Below, in pieces: positions 42,980-51,998 of a stretch of DNA of 64,000 nucleotides (its first letter is position 1; the number at the start of each line of letters is the position of its first letter). This stretch comes from an uncultured Bacilli bacterium. GTDB lineage: Bacteria > Bacillota_I > Bacilli_A > RF39 > UBA660. The DNA lies in assembly GCA_910589375.1 (NCBI GenBank), contig CAJUTK010000003.1, positions 191,247 to 255,246 of the forward strand, in the 5' to 3' direction. Both the position numbers and the translations under genes were made by a program. The notes beneath the pieces were generated by a model, which saw nothing but the letters and a program-made list of their open reading frames with translations, was not told the origin of the DNA and made no database searches.

Positions 42980-44359
42980 ATGGAAAACTTAACAATGGAA
43001 AAATTAGTAAATATTTGTAAACAATATGGTTTTATCTATAGTGGTAGTGAAATTTATGGAGGACTTGCTAATACTTGGGATTATGGTCCTCTAGGTGCAG
43101 AGTTAAAAAATAATGTAAAAAAAGCTTGGAATAAAAGATTTATTCAAGAAAGTAAATACAATGTAGGTATGGATAGTGCTATTTTAATGAATCCTAAAAC
43201 ATGGGAGGCATCAGGACATTTATCTACTTTTTCAGATCCATTAATTGATTGTAAAGATTGTAAATCAAGATATCGTGCTGATAAGTTAGTAGAGGATTTT
43301 ACTGAGGGAAAAGAAACAGGTGATGGATGGTCTAATGAAAAACTAGTTCATTTTATTAATGATAATAAAATAGCTTGTCCAAAATGTGGTAAAGTAAATT
43401 ATACAGATATTCGTCAATTTAATTTGATGTTTAAAACATTTCAAGGAGTTACAGAGGACTCTAAGAATACGATTTATTTAAGACCAGAGACAGCACAAGG
43501 AATTTTTGTTAATTTTATGAATGTACAAAGAAGTATGAGACTTAAAGTGCCATTTGGTATTGGTCAAATTGGTAAGAGCTTTAGAAATGAAATTACACCT
43601 GGTAACTTTACCTTTAGAACTCGTGAATTTGAACAGATGGAATTAGAATTCTTCTGTAAACCAGGAACAGAACTAGAATGGTTTAGTTATTGGAAGAGTT
43701 TCTGCTTTGATTGGTTAAAAGATTTAGGTATCAAAGAGGAAAATATTAGAATGCGTGATCACTCTAAAGAAGAATTATCTTTCTATAGTAATGCAACTAC
43801 TGACTTTGAATATAAGTTCCCATTTGGTTGGGGAGAATTATGGGGCGTAGCAAGTCGTACAAACTATGATTTATCTAGACATATGGAAGTTTCTAAACAG
43901 AGCTTAGAATATTTAGATCCAGAGACAAATGAAAAGTATATTCCATACGTTATTGAACCAAGTTTAGGTTGTGATAGAATGACTTTAACGGTTTTATGCG
44001 ATGCTTACCGTGAAGAGACATTAGAAAATGGAGAAACAAGAGAAGTAATGAGTTTTCATCCATTCCTAGCTCCTTATAAGGTGGCTGTTTTACCACTTAT
44101 GAAGAAATTCCATAGTGAGAAAGCAACAGAGATTTATGAGATGTTATCTAAGAAATTTATGGCAACTTACGATGAGGCTGGTAATATTGGTAAACGTTAT
44201 AGAAGACAGGATATAGCAGGTACACCATTTTGCGTAACAGTAGATGAAGATACATTAAATAATAATACAGTTACTGTAAGAAATAGGGATACTATGGAGC
44301 AGGATACTGTTTCTTTAGAAGAATTATCAGATTATATTTCTAAAAGAATAGAATTATAA
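42980..44359 (+). CDS. glyS: Glycyl-tRNA synthetase (dimeric type)
   Basis: This 459-residue class II synthetase of the single-chain alpha2 type charges tRNA-Gly. Evidence: YGFIYSGSEIYGGLANTWDYGPLG (motif region 1), zinc-like CKDCKSRYRAD and CPKCG, FRNEITPGNFTFRTREFEQMELEFF (motif 2) and IPYVIEPSLGCDRMTL (motif 3), and a C-terminal anticodon-binding domain (FLAPYKVAVLP). Regulated by the T-box upstream. It replaces the glyQ/glyS pair found in Bacillus. Confidence 0.96.
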   Translation: MENLTMEKLVNICKQYGFIYSGSEIYGGLANTWDYGPLGAELKNNVKKAWNKRFIQESKYNVGMDSAILMNPKTWEASGHLSTFSDPLIDCKDCKSRYRADKLVEDFTEGKETGDGWSNEKLVHFINDNKIACPKCGKVNYTDIRQFNLMFKTFQGVTEDSKNTIYLRPETAQGIFVNFMNVQRSMRLKVPFGIGQIGKSFRNEITPGNFTFRTREFEQMELEFFCKPGTELEWFSYWKSFCFDWLKDLGIKEENIRMRDHSKEELSFYSNATTDFEYKFPFGWGELWGVASRTNYDLSRHMEVSKQSLEYLDPETNEKYIPYVIEPSLGCDRMTLTVLCDAYREETLENGETREVMSFHPFLAPYKVAVLPLMKKFHSEKATEIYEMLSKKFMATYDEAGNIGKRYRRQDIAGTPFCVTVDEDTLNNNTVTVRNRDTMEQDTVSLEELSDYISKRIEL

Positions 44360-44384
44360 AAAGAACCTATAGGTTCTTTTTTAT
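44358..44384. terminator. Bidirectional terminator between glyS and sspI
   Basis: AAAAAGAACC-TATA-GGTTCTTTTT between convergent genes. Confidence 0.85.
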
Positions 44385-44570
44385 TTTATTTACTAAATTT
44401 TGTTGTTCTTCTTTAGTACTATTTTTCCAAAGAATTTCAAAAAATACACCAAGACCTGGTAGAGTTACCTCATCTTCATCATTTACAGCTTCTTCAATAG
44501 AACTACTAATTTCAGATATGTCTGAATCTTTAAAATTGGAAATAATGCTTTTTCTAATATCTATATTCAT
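44367..44570 (-). CDS. sspI: Small acid-soluble spore protein I
   Basis: This 67-residue protein matches SspI by MNIDIRKSIISNF (B. subtilis DLNLRNAVIANV) and LPGLGVFFEILWKNST. It is a minor spore core protein. CATACTA on the minus strand (plus coordinates 44590-44596) fits a sigma-G -10, with no good -35. AAAGGATG is the ribosome site. Confidence 0.88.
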   Translation of the reverse strand: MNIDIRKSIISNFKDSDISEISSSIEEAVNDEDEVTLPGLGVFFEILWKNSTKEEQQNLVNKIKKNL

Positions 44571-44612
44571 GTTTCATCCTTTCTAAGGATAGTATGAATA
44601 AATTTTTAAAAA

Positions 44613-44909
44613 TTATAACATGTAGTAATTGGAGTCACTATATTTATTTGTGATAGTAGAGCCAGTTTTTCCTTCTAACTTACTAACACGGCTATCTAAC
44701 ATATTAATTTGTTGTTGCATATTGTTCATTTGTTGCTCTACATTATTATAAGCATTTGTCATTGTATTTTGAGAATAACTTGGTGTTGTAGAATAACTTG
44801 GACTTGAATACATCATAGTTGGTGGTTGTGGTGGCATCATCATAGGCATATTCATTCCATATACTGGCATAGCGTTCATACCTCCAGAACAATTTCTATC
44901 TTTTTTCAT
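44613..44909 (-). CDS. Spore coat-like Met/Pro/Gln-rich protein
   Basis: This 98-residue protein has a Met/Pro-rich N-terminal part (MPMMMPPQPPTMMYSS), Tyr/Ser/Thr repeats, a coiled-coil (NNVEQQMNNMQQQINMLDSRVSKLEG) and a Tyr-rich end. Such composition is common in spore coat or crust proteins. A promoter of the sigma-K form (AC-N16-CATATAATG) lies upstream at 44930-44956. It is next to sspI. Coat function is inferred from context. Confidence 0.6.
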   Translation of the reverse strand: MKKDRNCSGGMNAMPVYGMNMPMMMPPQPPTMMYSSPSYSTTPSYSQNTMTNAYNNVEQQMNNMQQQINMLDSRVSKLEGKTGSTITNKYSDSNYYML

Positions 44910-44929
44910 AATTCCCTCCTAGTCTAATT

Positions 44930-44956
44930 CATTATATGTAAGTACTAAAAATAAGT
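44930..44956 (-). promoter_or_regulatory. Sigma-K-like promoter of the coat-like gene
   Basis: On the minus strand AC is followed by 16 bases and CATATAATG. The published sigma-K consensus is AC-N16-CATAnnnTA; one position differs. The ribosome site GGAGG follows. Confidence 0.5.
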
Positions 44957-45012
44957 GCCTAATTTATTTTTTGTAAATAATGAATTTGTGGTATAATGAA
45001 ATTGGTGGTAAC

Positions 45013-45657
45013 ATGAGACTTAGAAATGTAAAAGGAGCAAGTGAGAAAATTGAGAGTTGCCCTTATATTGTTTTAAACTACTTAGAATATAAAGGTCATT
45101 ATCAAGAACTTTTTTCAAATGATAATCCTATTCATATTGAAATTGGAATGGGAAAAGGTACTTTTTTAATAGAAATGGCTAAGAGAAATCCCAATGTTAA
45201 TTTTATAGGAATAGAGAAGTTTGATAGTGTTATTGTAAGAGCTATCGAAAAAATTGAGAAGGAAAGTTTACCTAATTTGCGACTTATTAGGGCAGATGCT
45301 GAACATATAGAAGAGTTTTTTGAAAAAGAAATTGATACTATTTATTTAAATTTTTCAGATCCATGGCCTAAGAAAAGACATACTCATAGAAGACTTACAA
45401 GTTCTAAGTTTTTAAAAAGATATGATTCTATATTTAAGAATGATAAAAAGATTATTATGAAAACGGATAATCGACATCTTTTTGAGTTTTCTGTGATAGA
45501 ATTGGTAGAGTATGGATATCATATTGAAGATTTATGTTTAGATATTTATTCTGAAAATTTAGAAAATAATATTCCAACAGAGTATGAAACAAGGTTTCAT
45601 GCCTTAGGATTTCCTATTTATAGAATAGAAGTTAGGAAAGAAGTAGAGAAAAAATAG
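45013..45657 (+). CDS. trmB: tRNA (guanine-N7-)-methyltransferase
   Basis: This 214-residue enzyme methylates G46 in tRNAs. Motifs: IEIGMGKGTFLIEMA (SAM site), FIGIEKFDSV, LNFSDPWPKKRHTHRRL and KTDNRHLFEFS. The ATG at 45013 has GGTGG upstream. Single-gene unit, with a likely promoter in AATTTGTGGTATAAT. Confidence 0.95.
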   Translation: MRLRNVKGASEKIESCPYIVLNYLEYKGHYQELFSNDNPIHIEIGMGKGTFLIEMAKRNPNVNFIGIEKFDSVIVRAIEKIEKESLPNLRLIRADAEHIEEFFEKEIDTIYLNFSDPWPKKRHTHRRLTSSKFLKRYDSIFKNDKKIIMKTDNRHLFEFSVIELVEYGYHIEDLCLDIYSENLENNIPTEYETRFHALGFPIYRIEVRKEVEKK

Positions 45658-45711
45658 AAAATGCTAGAAATTGTGCAATGTTTTTGGTATAATGAAATAT
45701 AGAGGTGGGGT

Positions 45712-46320
45712 ATGAAAAGAATATTAACCTTTCTTCTCATCTTTTTGGTAACAGGATGTACTGTTGTTAGGATTGATACTAACAACATGGATACCATTGT
45801 AGATGTAGTACTATCGAAAGATAATAGACTTTATAATCGTGTTGGCAAAGGATATAAATATTATGTGCCAAGAGGAGTTACCTATATTGATACAGACGAT
45901 TTAAATGATAAACTATATTCTAATGGAAACTACTATTACTTATATGTAGATGCTATTAGTTATTATAATAATACAAAGACGGATTATAAAGAAAAAGATG
46001 ATCTTTATTATTCTAGAAAGATATCAACAGAAGATGGATTTAAATGGTCTGGATATATAGAAATAGAAAAAAAAGATGACTTATATTATGTAGAATTTGT
46101 ATATAATCATGCGAGGATAGAAGCGGCAGTTAGTAAGGATTCTTTAAATGATGTAATCTTAAATTCTGCTTATATTTTATCTACCATTCAATTTAATTCA
46201 GATGTAATTAGTTTGATGTTGGATGATGAGTATTTTACGAACAAAGAAGAAAAATATGAAGTATTTGCAAAAAATGAGGAAAATGATAATTCTAAATTGC
46301 AAATAATAGAGGATGATTAA
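45712..46320 (+). CDS. Lipoprotein of unknown function
   Basis: This 202-residue protein has a lipoprotein signal with lipobox VTGC near residue 16, then a mature domain rich in Asp/Tyr/Asn. No family recognised. GAGGTGG precedes the start. It begins a run of envelope genes to 47948, with the next gene 17 bases later. Confidence 0.65.
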   Translation: MKRILTFLLIFLVTGCTVVRIDTNNMDTIVDVVLSKDNRLYNRVGKGYKYYVPRGVTYIDTDDLNDKLYSNGNYYYLYVDAISYYNNTKTDYKEKDDLYYSRKISTEDGFKWSGYIEIEKKDDLYYVEFVYNHARIEAAVSKDSLNDVILNSAYILSTIQFNSDVISLMLDDEYFTNKEEKYEVFAKNEENDNSKLQIIEDD

Positions 46321-46337
46321 AAAGGAAAAGGTGGATT

Positions 46338-47225
46338 ATGGGATTAGTAGATAAATTAAAAAACATTTTCACAGAGGAAGTTACAGAGGAAGAAGAAGAG
46401 GAAATCAAAGTTGAACAGATAAAAAAAGAAGTTAGAAGTGTTCCGATTGAATCTCCTAGTGTAGAACGTGAAAAGAAAAAAGTAACAAGAACAGAAAAGA
46501 GACGTGTTCCTGTACCTAATGAAGACTTGATAGAGGAAGAACCAGTTGAGGAAGAAAAATCGAAAAGTCCAGTTTTCTTTACTGACAGAGATTTTGAAGA
46601 TTTAGTAGCTCCTAAAAAGACAAGGGAAAAAGTAAAGGCGGAGAAAGTTGAGGCTCCTAAGAAAGAGGAAACTCCAAAACCATATGGAGGGACTTATAAT
46701 AGTACAACGATTATTCATAAGGAGAAACAAAATTTTAAGCCAACTCCAATTATCTCTCCTGTCTATGGGGTATTAGATAAAAATTATCATAAGGAAGATA
46801 TTATTGATAAAAATGAAAATGTTCCTAAGGAGTCTGTAGATGGTCTTAGTGTTGATTCTATTCGCAATAAAGCTTATGGTACTTTAGAGGATGATTTAGA
46901 GGAAACTATTGTAGCAAAACCATATCAAAAAGTAGAGGAAAAAAGTCCAGTAGAAGAAGATGTTGATCTATTTGATGAATTAGAACAATCAGCAGAAAAA
47001 GTTACTAAAGCTCCTAAAGAAGTTCGTAAATTGGAAGAAATTACAATGGATTTAACAAAAGAGTTAGATAATCTATTATTAAAGAAAGAAAAAGAGAAAA
47101 AAGAGCTAAAAGAAGTAGCTGTTGAAAAAGTAACTCCAACTGAGAAGACTAAAGAAGAATCTTTACCAGAAAGTGACTTATTTAATTTGATAGATTCTAT
47201 GTATGAAGAAGGAGAGGATGAGTAA
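46338..47225 (+). CDS. Acidic, largely disordered protein
   Basis: This 295-residue protein has an amphipathic start MGLVDKLKNIF, which could attach to membrane, then a long Glu/Lys/Pro-rich disordered region and a helical end with DLFNLIDSMYEEGED. The composition recalls SepF-like or anchoring linkers with an amphipathic N-terminal helix, but no defined domain is present. It overlaps the stop/start with the next gene. Function unknown. Confidence 0.6.
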   Translation: MGLVDKLKNIFTEEVTEEEEEEIKVEQIKKEVRSVPIESPSVEREKKKVTRTEKRRVPVPNEDLIEEEPVEEEKSKSPVFFTDRDFEDLVAPKKTREKVKAEKVEAPKKEETPKPYGGTYNSTTIIHKEKQNFKPTPIISPVYGVLDKNYHKEDIIDKNENVPKESVDGLSVDSIRNKAYGTLEDDLEETIVAKPYQKVEEKSPVEEDVDLFDELEQSAEKVTKAPKEVRKLEEITMDLTKELDNLLLKKEKEKKELKEVAVEKVTPTEKTKEESLPESDLFNLIDSMYEEGEDE

Positions 47226-47515
47226 TGACTATAGAAATGGAAGAATTATTACCTATTATTCTTTATTTAGCATTAATTGTTTTTGTCATAACTCTTATTG
47301 TACTAGTCATAAAATTAATTGGTACACTTGGTAGAGTAGATAAGGTTTTAGATGATGTAAATAGTAAAATGACTAGAGTAGATGGTTTATTTGATGTTAT
47401 TGATCGAGTAACGGATTATGCTACTAGCATTAGTGATAAAGTAATTAGCGGTCTTGCAAATGCTGTTCATTTTGTATTTGGAAAGTTAAAGAAAGGAAAT
47501 GAGAAAGATGAGTAA
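47225..47515 (+). CDS. DUF948-like membrane protein
   Basis: This 96-residue protein has one transmembrane helix (residues about 8-32) followed by an amphipathic coiled region (VDKVLDDVNSKMTRVDGLFDVIDRV), typical of DUF948-like general stress proteins. The start overlaps the preceding stop, and the end overlaps the YtxH gene. Confidence 0.7.
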   Translation: MTIEMEELLPIILYLALIVFVITLIVLVIKLIGTLGRVDKVLDDVNSKMTRVDGLFDVIDRVTDYATSISDKVISGLANAVHFVFGKLKKGNEKDE

Positions 47516-47948
47516 AGAAAAGAAGAAAAAAAGCGGATTAGGAAAGTTTATAGCAGGTGTTGCTATTGGAACAGGAATTGGAGTTTTATTTGCTCCTAAA
47601 AAGGGTAGTGAAACGAGAGCTGAATTAAAAGAAAAGATGCAAGAACTTTACAAAAAAGCAAAAGAATTAGATATGGATGAAGTAAAAGAAAATATTGAAA
47701 TTAAAATTGCAGAAATAAAGGCAAGTATCGAAGATTTAGACAAAGAAAAAGTAATTTCTATAGCAAAGTCAAAAGCTAAGAAACTTCAAGATTTAGGAGA
47801 AGAATTAGTAGACTATGTAGTAGAAAAGGGAACTCCAGTTATGGAGAAAACTGCAACTGCTGTTCGTGATAAGACGAATGAAGTATGTAAAGAAGTACTA
47901 GATAAGTTAAAGAAAAAGGAAAAAGAAGCGTTAACAGAGGGTGAATAA
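47508..47948 (+). CDS. YtxH-family protein
   Basis: This 146-residue protein has the YtxH glycine-rich hydrophobic region GLGKFIAGVAIGTGIGVLFAPKKGSETR at the N-terminus, then a long coiled-coil of charged residues. YtxH and DUF948 proteins are often encoded together, induced by stress in Bacillus. It starts at ATG 47508, with GGAAATGAG upstream. It ends at a weak terminator near 47936-47962. Confidence 0.85.
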   Translation: MSKEKKKKSGLGKFIAGVAIGTGIGVLFAPKKGSETRAELKEKMQELYKKAKELDMDEVKENIEIKIAEIKASIEDLDKEKVISIAKSKAKKLQDLGEELVDYVVEKGTPVMEKTATAVRDKTNEVCKEVLDKLKKKEKEALTEGE

Positions 47949-48042
47949 TCCTCTTCTTTTTTTCTGTAAAGTAAAAAATGGCTAAACTAAAAAAATTTTA
48001 CTATCTAGTAAAAATATAGTATAATAGTACTTGAGGTGAATT

Positions 48043-48519
48043 ATGAAAAATTTCCAAGATTTTTTGAAAAAACATAAAAAGAAATTAATTATTTCAGCAA
48101 TCGTATTAATAGTATTTATTATTTGTTTATTTGCCTTTAAACAAATTTTATCTTATTTGAATCCTAATAAAAAAGAAAGTGTTTACGGAGATAGATGTGA
48201 ACTAACTGAAAGTATTATGATTACAGATGAGAGAAAAGAAAAAGTAAAAGAGGCAATAGAGTCTTACGAAAATATGAAAGTTTCTACTATTGATATTAAG
48301 TGTAATTTAATTGATATAGTAATAAATGTAGATAATAGTGTAGAAGAGAAAACAGTAAAATCAATGTCTGATAAAGTATTAGAAGCATTCTCAAAAGAAG
48401 AATTAAAATATTATGAAATAGAACTTATGGTAAATTGGCCAGATGACCCAGAAAAAGCAATGATGGGAACACATCATAAAATGATTAATGGAGAAATGAA
48501 TGATCATTTTGTGTGGTAG
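48043..48519 (+). CDS. Membrane-anchored small protein
   Basis: This 158-residue protein has a Lys-rich N-terminal end, one membrane helix (about 15-38) and an external domain of about 115 residues with alternating strands and helices (VSTIDIKCNLIDIVINVDNSV). No family recognised. It is 12 bases before the sensor gene, so they are probably one operon. Confidence 0.6.
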   Translation: MKNFQDFLKKHKKKLIISAIVLIVFIICLFAFKQILSYLNPNKKESVYGDRCELTESIMITDERKEKVKEAIESYENMKVSTIDIKCNLIDIVINVDNSVEEKTVKSMSDKVLEAFSKEELKYYEIELMVNWPDDPEKAMMGTHHKMINGEMNDHFVW

Positions 48520-48531
48520 TTAGGAGAACAT

Positions 48532-50574
48532 ATGAAAAAGAAAATATTCTTAATTTTAGCTATTTTAGTAGTGATAGCAGGAGCAGTAAGTGGATATTTT
48601 TATTTTAGTAGCAATAGAAGAGAGACTTTTACTGCCGAAGAGCAAAGATGGTTAGATTCTAATAAAAATAATGTTGTAGATATTTATATTCCTAGAAATA
48701 TTGCTGGTTTTACTTATATGGGAAAGGGTGTCTTTTTTGATTTTATAGCAGACCTAGAAAAAAAGACAAATTTAACATTTAATAAAGTTCCTTATGATGC
48801 TTACGATGATGTTAGTGAACGAATTTATGCGATAGAGCTTGTTGATGAGGCTTCTTCTAATCAATTATTCGTAATGAGAGATAATTATGTAGTAGTTTCT
48901 AAGAAAAATGATTTGTATACAGTTCCTAGTGAAATGAAAGACTTAAAAGTAGGTGTATTAGATTCTGATAGAGAAAATGTTGAAAAATATTTATCGGGAT
49001 CTAAAGTAGAATTTATTTCTTATGAAAGTGAAGAAAAATTATTAGAAGCTTTCCAATCTGCAGATGGAGCACTAGATGCATTAGTAGGACTAAGAAGTCT
49101 ATATTTAGACGATATATTAAAAGATAATCTTTATGTATCTTATCATATAACAGAGATGACAAAAGATTTTGTAATCACTTTAAATGGGGAAGATACCTTA
49201 AATAGTATTATTAAAAAAACTTATTCTAATTGGTCTAGTGATAAATTAGAATTATCTTATAATGAAAATTTATTAGATACTTTTTATGAATATAAAGGGG
49301 TTACTGAAAAGGAGAGAACCACTCTTCGTGAGAAATCTTATGTTTATGCATTCAATGAAAATGGAGCATACGATCAAGAAAAGAAGAGTAAATTAAGAGG
49401 AGTCAATTATCAAGTAGTTAAGTCTTTTGCAGAATTTGCTAATATCGATATGGAGTATGCAAAAGGATATTCTAATAAAGCAGAATTAGTATCCGCTTTT
49501 AACGAGGGAAAAGTAGATTTCTTTTTCCGAAATGATGTTTCTGAATTAACAATTGATTACTATAATACGGTTTCTCCAATTAAAGCTAATATTGTAATTT
49601 TAACAAATGTAAATGAATCTTTACCAGTTACTTCTATTCACTCTTTAGTAGGAGAGAAAGTAATGGCAGTAAGGGGAACAAAGATAGAGAATTATTTAGT
49701 AAAGAATGGAATAGAAGTAGATTCTTATAATTCTCTTTCTGAACTTTTAAAAAGTAGAAAAAGAGATAGTATATTAGCAATTGATTTAGAAAATTATGAA
49801 TACTATAAGACTTCTTCTTTAGCGCAGTATAAGATTAGTTATTTATTTTCTTTAGATGATAATTATGGATATACAGTTAATGGAAGCGATAAATTGTTTG
49901 GACAATTATTTAATTTCTATTTGCAATATGTTCCAGTTCAAGGAATTATTCATAGTGGATATAAATCTATCTTTGAAGTAGAAAATAATTTGATTTATTA
50001 TTGGATAGCAATTATTTCTCTTGCTTTTATAGCTATTATTCAATTGCTATATAATACTAAGAGAGTGATTTCTGCATTTAAGAAGAGACGTAAAAAGACA
50101 TTTACTAAGAATGAAAAAATACGTTATATTGATTCTTTAACATCTCTTAAGAACCGTGCTTATTTGAATGATACCATTGAAAAGTGGGATAGTTCTGAGG
50201 TTTATCCACAGATGATTGTAATTGTTGACTTGAATAACATTGCCTACGTTAATGATAACTTTGGGCATGAAGAGGGAGACAAAGTAATTACAGAAGCTGC
50301 TAATATTTTAATTCAAACACAAATGCCACGTTCTGAAATTATTCGTACTGATGGAAATGAATTCCTAGTTTATCTAGTTGGATACGAAGAGAAAGAAGTT
50401 TCTTCTTATGTACGTAAATTAAATAAAGAGTTTAAAGAACTTAGCCATGGATTTGGAGCAGCAATTGGATCAAGTACGATTCATGATGCTCTTAAGACAA
50501 TAGATGATGCGATTAATGAAGCAACATTAGACATGAAGAATAATAAAGAGTCTATGAACTCTGAAGAAAAGTAG
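48532..50574 (+). CDS. Periplasmic-binding-protein/degenerate GGDEF sensor
   Basis: This 680-residue protein has an N-terminal membrane helix (5-24), two periplasmic binding protein-like modules of the SBP_bac_3 type (about 25-260 and 260-480), a transmembrane helix (about 485-505), a basic linker and a C-terminal GGDEF domain from about 535 (IDSLTSLKNRAYLND, DLNNIAYVNDNFGHEEGD). The active loop reads DGNEF instead of GG(D/E)EF, so diguanylate cyclase activity is doubtful; it may bind or relay the signal. It is unusual in low-GC Bacilli. It would sense external small molecules such as amino acids, by family knowledge. Confidence 0.8.
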   Translation: MKKKIFLILAILVVIAGAVSGYFYFSSNRRETFTAEEQRWLDSNKNNVVDIYIPRNIAGFTYMGKGVFFDFIADLEKKTNLTFNKVPYDAYDDVSERIYAIELVDEASSNQLFVMRDNYVVVSKKNDLYTVPSEMKDLKVGVLDSDRENVEKYLSGSKVEFISYESEEKLLEAFQSADGALDALVGLRSLYLDDILKDNLYVSYHITEMTKDFVITLNGEDTLNSIIKKTYSNWSSDKLELSYNENLLDTFYEYKGVTEKERTTLREKSYVYAFNENGAYDQEKKSKLRGVNYQVVKSFAEFANIDMEYAKGYSNKAELVSAFNEGKVDFFFRNDVSELTIDYYNTVSPIKANIVILTNVNESLPVTSIHSLVGEKVMAVRGTKIENYLVKNGIEVDSYNSLSELLKSRKRDSILAIDLENYEYYKTSSLAQYKISYLFSLDDNYGYTVNGSDKLFGQLFNFYLQYVPVQGIIHSGYKSIFEVENNLIYYWIAIISLAFIAIIQLLYNTKRVISAFKKRRKKTFTKNEKIRYIDSLTSLKNRAYLNDTIEKWDSSEVYPQMIVIVDLNNIAYVNDNFGHEEGDKVITEAANILIQTQMPRSEIIRTDGNEFLVYLVGYEEKEVSSYVRKLNKEFKELSHGFGAAIGSSTIHDALKTIDDAINEATLDMKNNKESMNSEEK

Positions 50575-50595
50575 TACCATTCAGTACTACTTTTT
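50567..50595 (+). terminator. Terminator after the sensor
   Basis: AAAAGTAGTAC and GTACTACTTTT form an 11-bp stem; it also faces the minus-strand gene. Confidence 0.85.
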
Positions 50596-50614
50596 TGCAT
50601 AAAAAAACCTAATG

Positions 50615-50848
50615 CTATTCATTAGGTACGTATTCTACAATGTCATCAAGAGAGCAGTCAAAGTAATCACAAAGTCTAGCAAATACAGTAACATCTATTT
50701 TCGTGATTTCTCCACGAATGATTCTTTGTAATACTTTGAAATCTGTATTTGTTTCACGCATGAGTTTATTTTTACTGATATTATCAGCATTTAATAAATC
50801 GTCAAGTTTAAATAAATAATATCCTTTTTCCATATTAATTTTTACCAT
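50615..50848 (-). CDS. Cro/CI-type helix-turn-helix protein
   Basis: This 77-residue protein has an XRE-type HTH (NISKNKLMRETNTDFKVLQRIIRGEITKIDVTVFARLCDYFDCSLDDIVEYV), typical of small regulators. It is divergent from the gene at 50942, so the space between them (50849-50941) with TTGACT...TATAAT-like elements may be its operator. Targets unknown. Confidence 0.8.
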   Translation of the reverse strand: MVKINMEKGYYLFKLDDLLNADNISKNKLMRETNTDFKVLQRIIRGEITKIDVTVFARLCDYFDCSLDDIVEYVPNE

Positions 50849-50941
50849 ATGACATCGCCCTTACAAAAATATCATAACAATTTTATTGTTTGCTTGACTA
50901 TTGGCTGTATAACCATTATAATAGAGAAGAGGTGCTAAAGG

Positions 50942-51160
50942 ATGAATATGATACATGAATATGTAGCGAAAGTACATAAGTTAATAGAAGTACCAAGAAA
51001 TGAGCTTAGAAGAAAGGTTTATGTAGAGCATAAAAGTGAGTATGAAGACCTTTTAGAAACTTTTGAACAAGCTTATTTTGAAAAATGTTTAAAGATAGAA
51101 GAGATGCTTGATGAAGAATATGAGGAGTTACGACTAAGAGAAAAAGAAAAATCTTCTTAA
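50942..51160 (+). CDS. Small charged helical protein
   Basis: This 72-residue protein is entirely helical and acidic, with no known family. GAGGTG lies upstream. It is divergent from the HTH gene and 49 bases before recX. It could be a partner of either neighbour. Confidence 0.5.
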   Translation: MNMIHEYVAKVHKLIEVPRNELRRKVYVEHKSEYEDLLETFEQAYFEKCLKIEEMLDEEYEELRLREKEKSS

Positions 51161-51209
51161 CTTGCTTGAAAATCAAACTTTTGTTTGCTATAATGATTTT
51201 GGTGATAGC

Positions 51210-51989
51210 ATGAAGATTGATGAAATAAAAAAAACAAAGTCAGGTAAATATAAAATTAAAATAGATGGAACTGTGATAACTACTTATGATGATGTCATTC
51301 TAGATCATCATTTGTTATATCAAAAAGAAATTTCTCCCGAAACATTAGAGGAGATAAATAAGGATACTTTTCATTCTGGACAATATCATAAAGCTCTTGC
51401 TTATGCTCTTAGAAAAGTAAGAAGTGTCTATGAAATGAAAAAGTATATGGAAAAGCTAGAAATGTCACCAAATGAGATAGAAAAGAATATATCTCATTTA
51501 AAGAGAATTGGCATACTATCTGATGCTTCTTTTGTGAAAGCTTATCTATCAGACTCTTTATATTTAAGTAATGATGGCCCTTATAAGATAAAACAAGAAT
51601 TGTTAGATCAAGAAATAGAGGAATCTTTCATTGAAGAAGAAATGTCTAAAATAGATTTGGACTATGTAAGAGAAAAATTAACAAAATTAATTCATAAAAA
51701 ATTAAAAAATGATAAAAAGCATTCTAGCTATCAGTTGAAACAAAAAATTATTTTAGATATGGTTAATTTAGGATATGATAGAGATATGATCATGGAAATC
51801 CTTTCTGATGTATCTATTACAGATCAAGATAAATTAGAAAGAGAATATGAGAAACTTTATGAGAAGTTAAAAAGAAAATATAACGGAAAAGAATTATTTA
51901 GAAAGATACAAGAAAAACTTTATAGTAAGGGTTTTGATATTCATGATATTCAAAATTTAATAGATAAAAAAAAATCAGAGAATTTCTGA
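51210..51989 (+). CDS. recX: Regulatory protein RecX
   Basis: This 259-residue helical-repeat protein inhibits or tunes RecA. It shows the RecX pattern ALRKVRSVYEMKKYMEKL, LKRIGILSDASFVKAYLSD and GPYKIKQELLDQEI. The ATG at 51210 has TTGGTGAT upstream, and the frame upstream is leaderless. Length fits the long Bacillota form. It is convergent with prsA. Confidence 0.9.
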   Translation: MKIDEIKKTKSGKYKIKIDGTVITTYDDVILDHHLLYQKEISPETLEEINKDTFHSGQYHKALAYALRKVRSVYEMKKYMEKLEMSPNEIEKNISHLKRIGILSDASFVKAYLSDSLYLSNDGPYKIKQELLDQEIEESFIEEEMSKIDLDYVREKLTKLIHKKLKNDKKHSSYQLKQKIILDMVNLGYDRDMIMEILSDVSITDQDKLEREYEKLYEKLKRKYNGKELFRKIQEKLYSKGFDIHDIQNLIDKKKSENF

Positions 51990-51998
51990 TTTTTTTAT
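51968..51998. terminator. Bidirectional terminator between recX and prsA
   Basis: AAATCAGA and TCTGATTT with A and T runs on both sides. Confidence 0.85.

Noticed and set aside
44590..44596. Full sigma-G promoter for sspI
   Set aside because: CATACTA fits the -10, but no GHATR-type -35 lies at 17-18 bases, so it is noted only as a possible -10.
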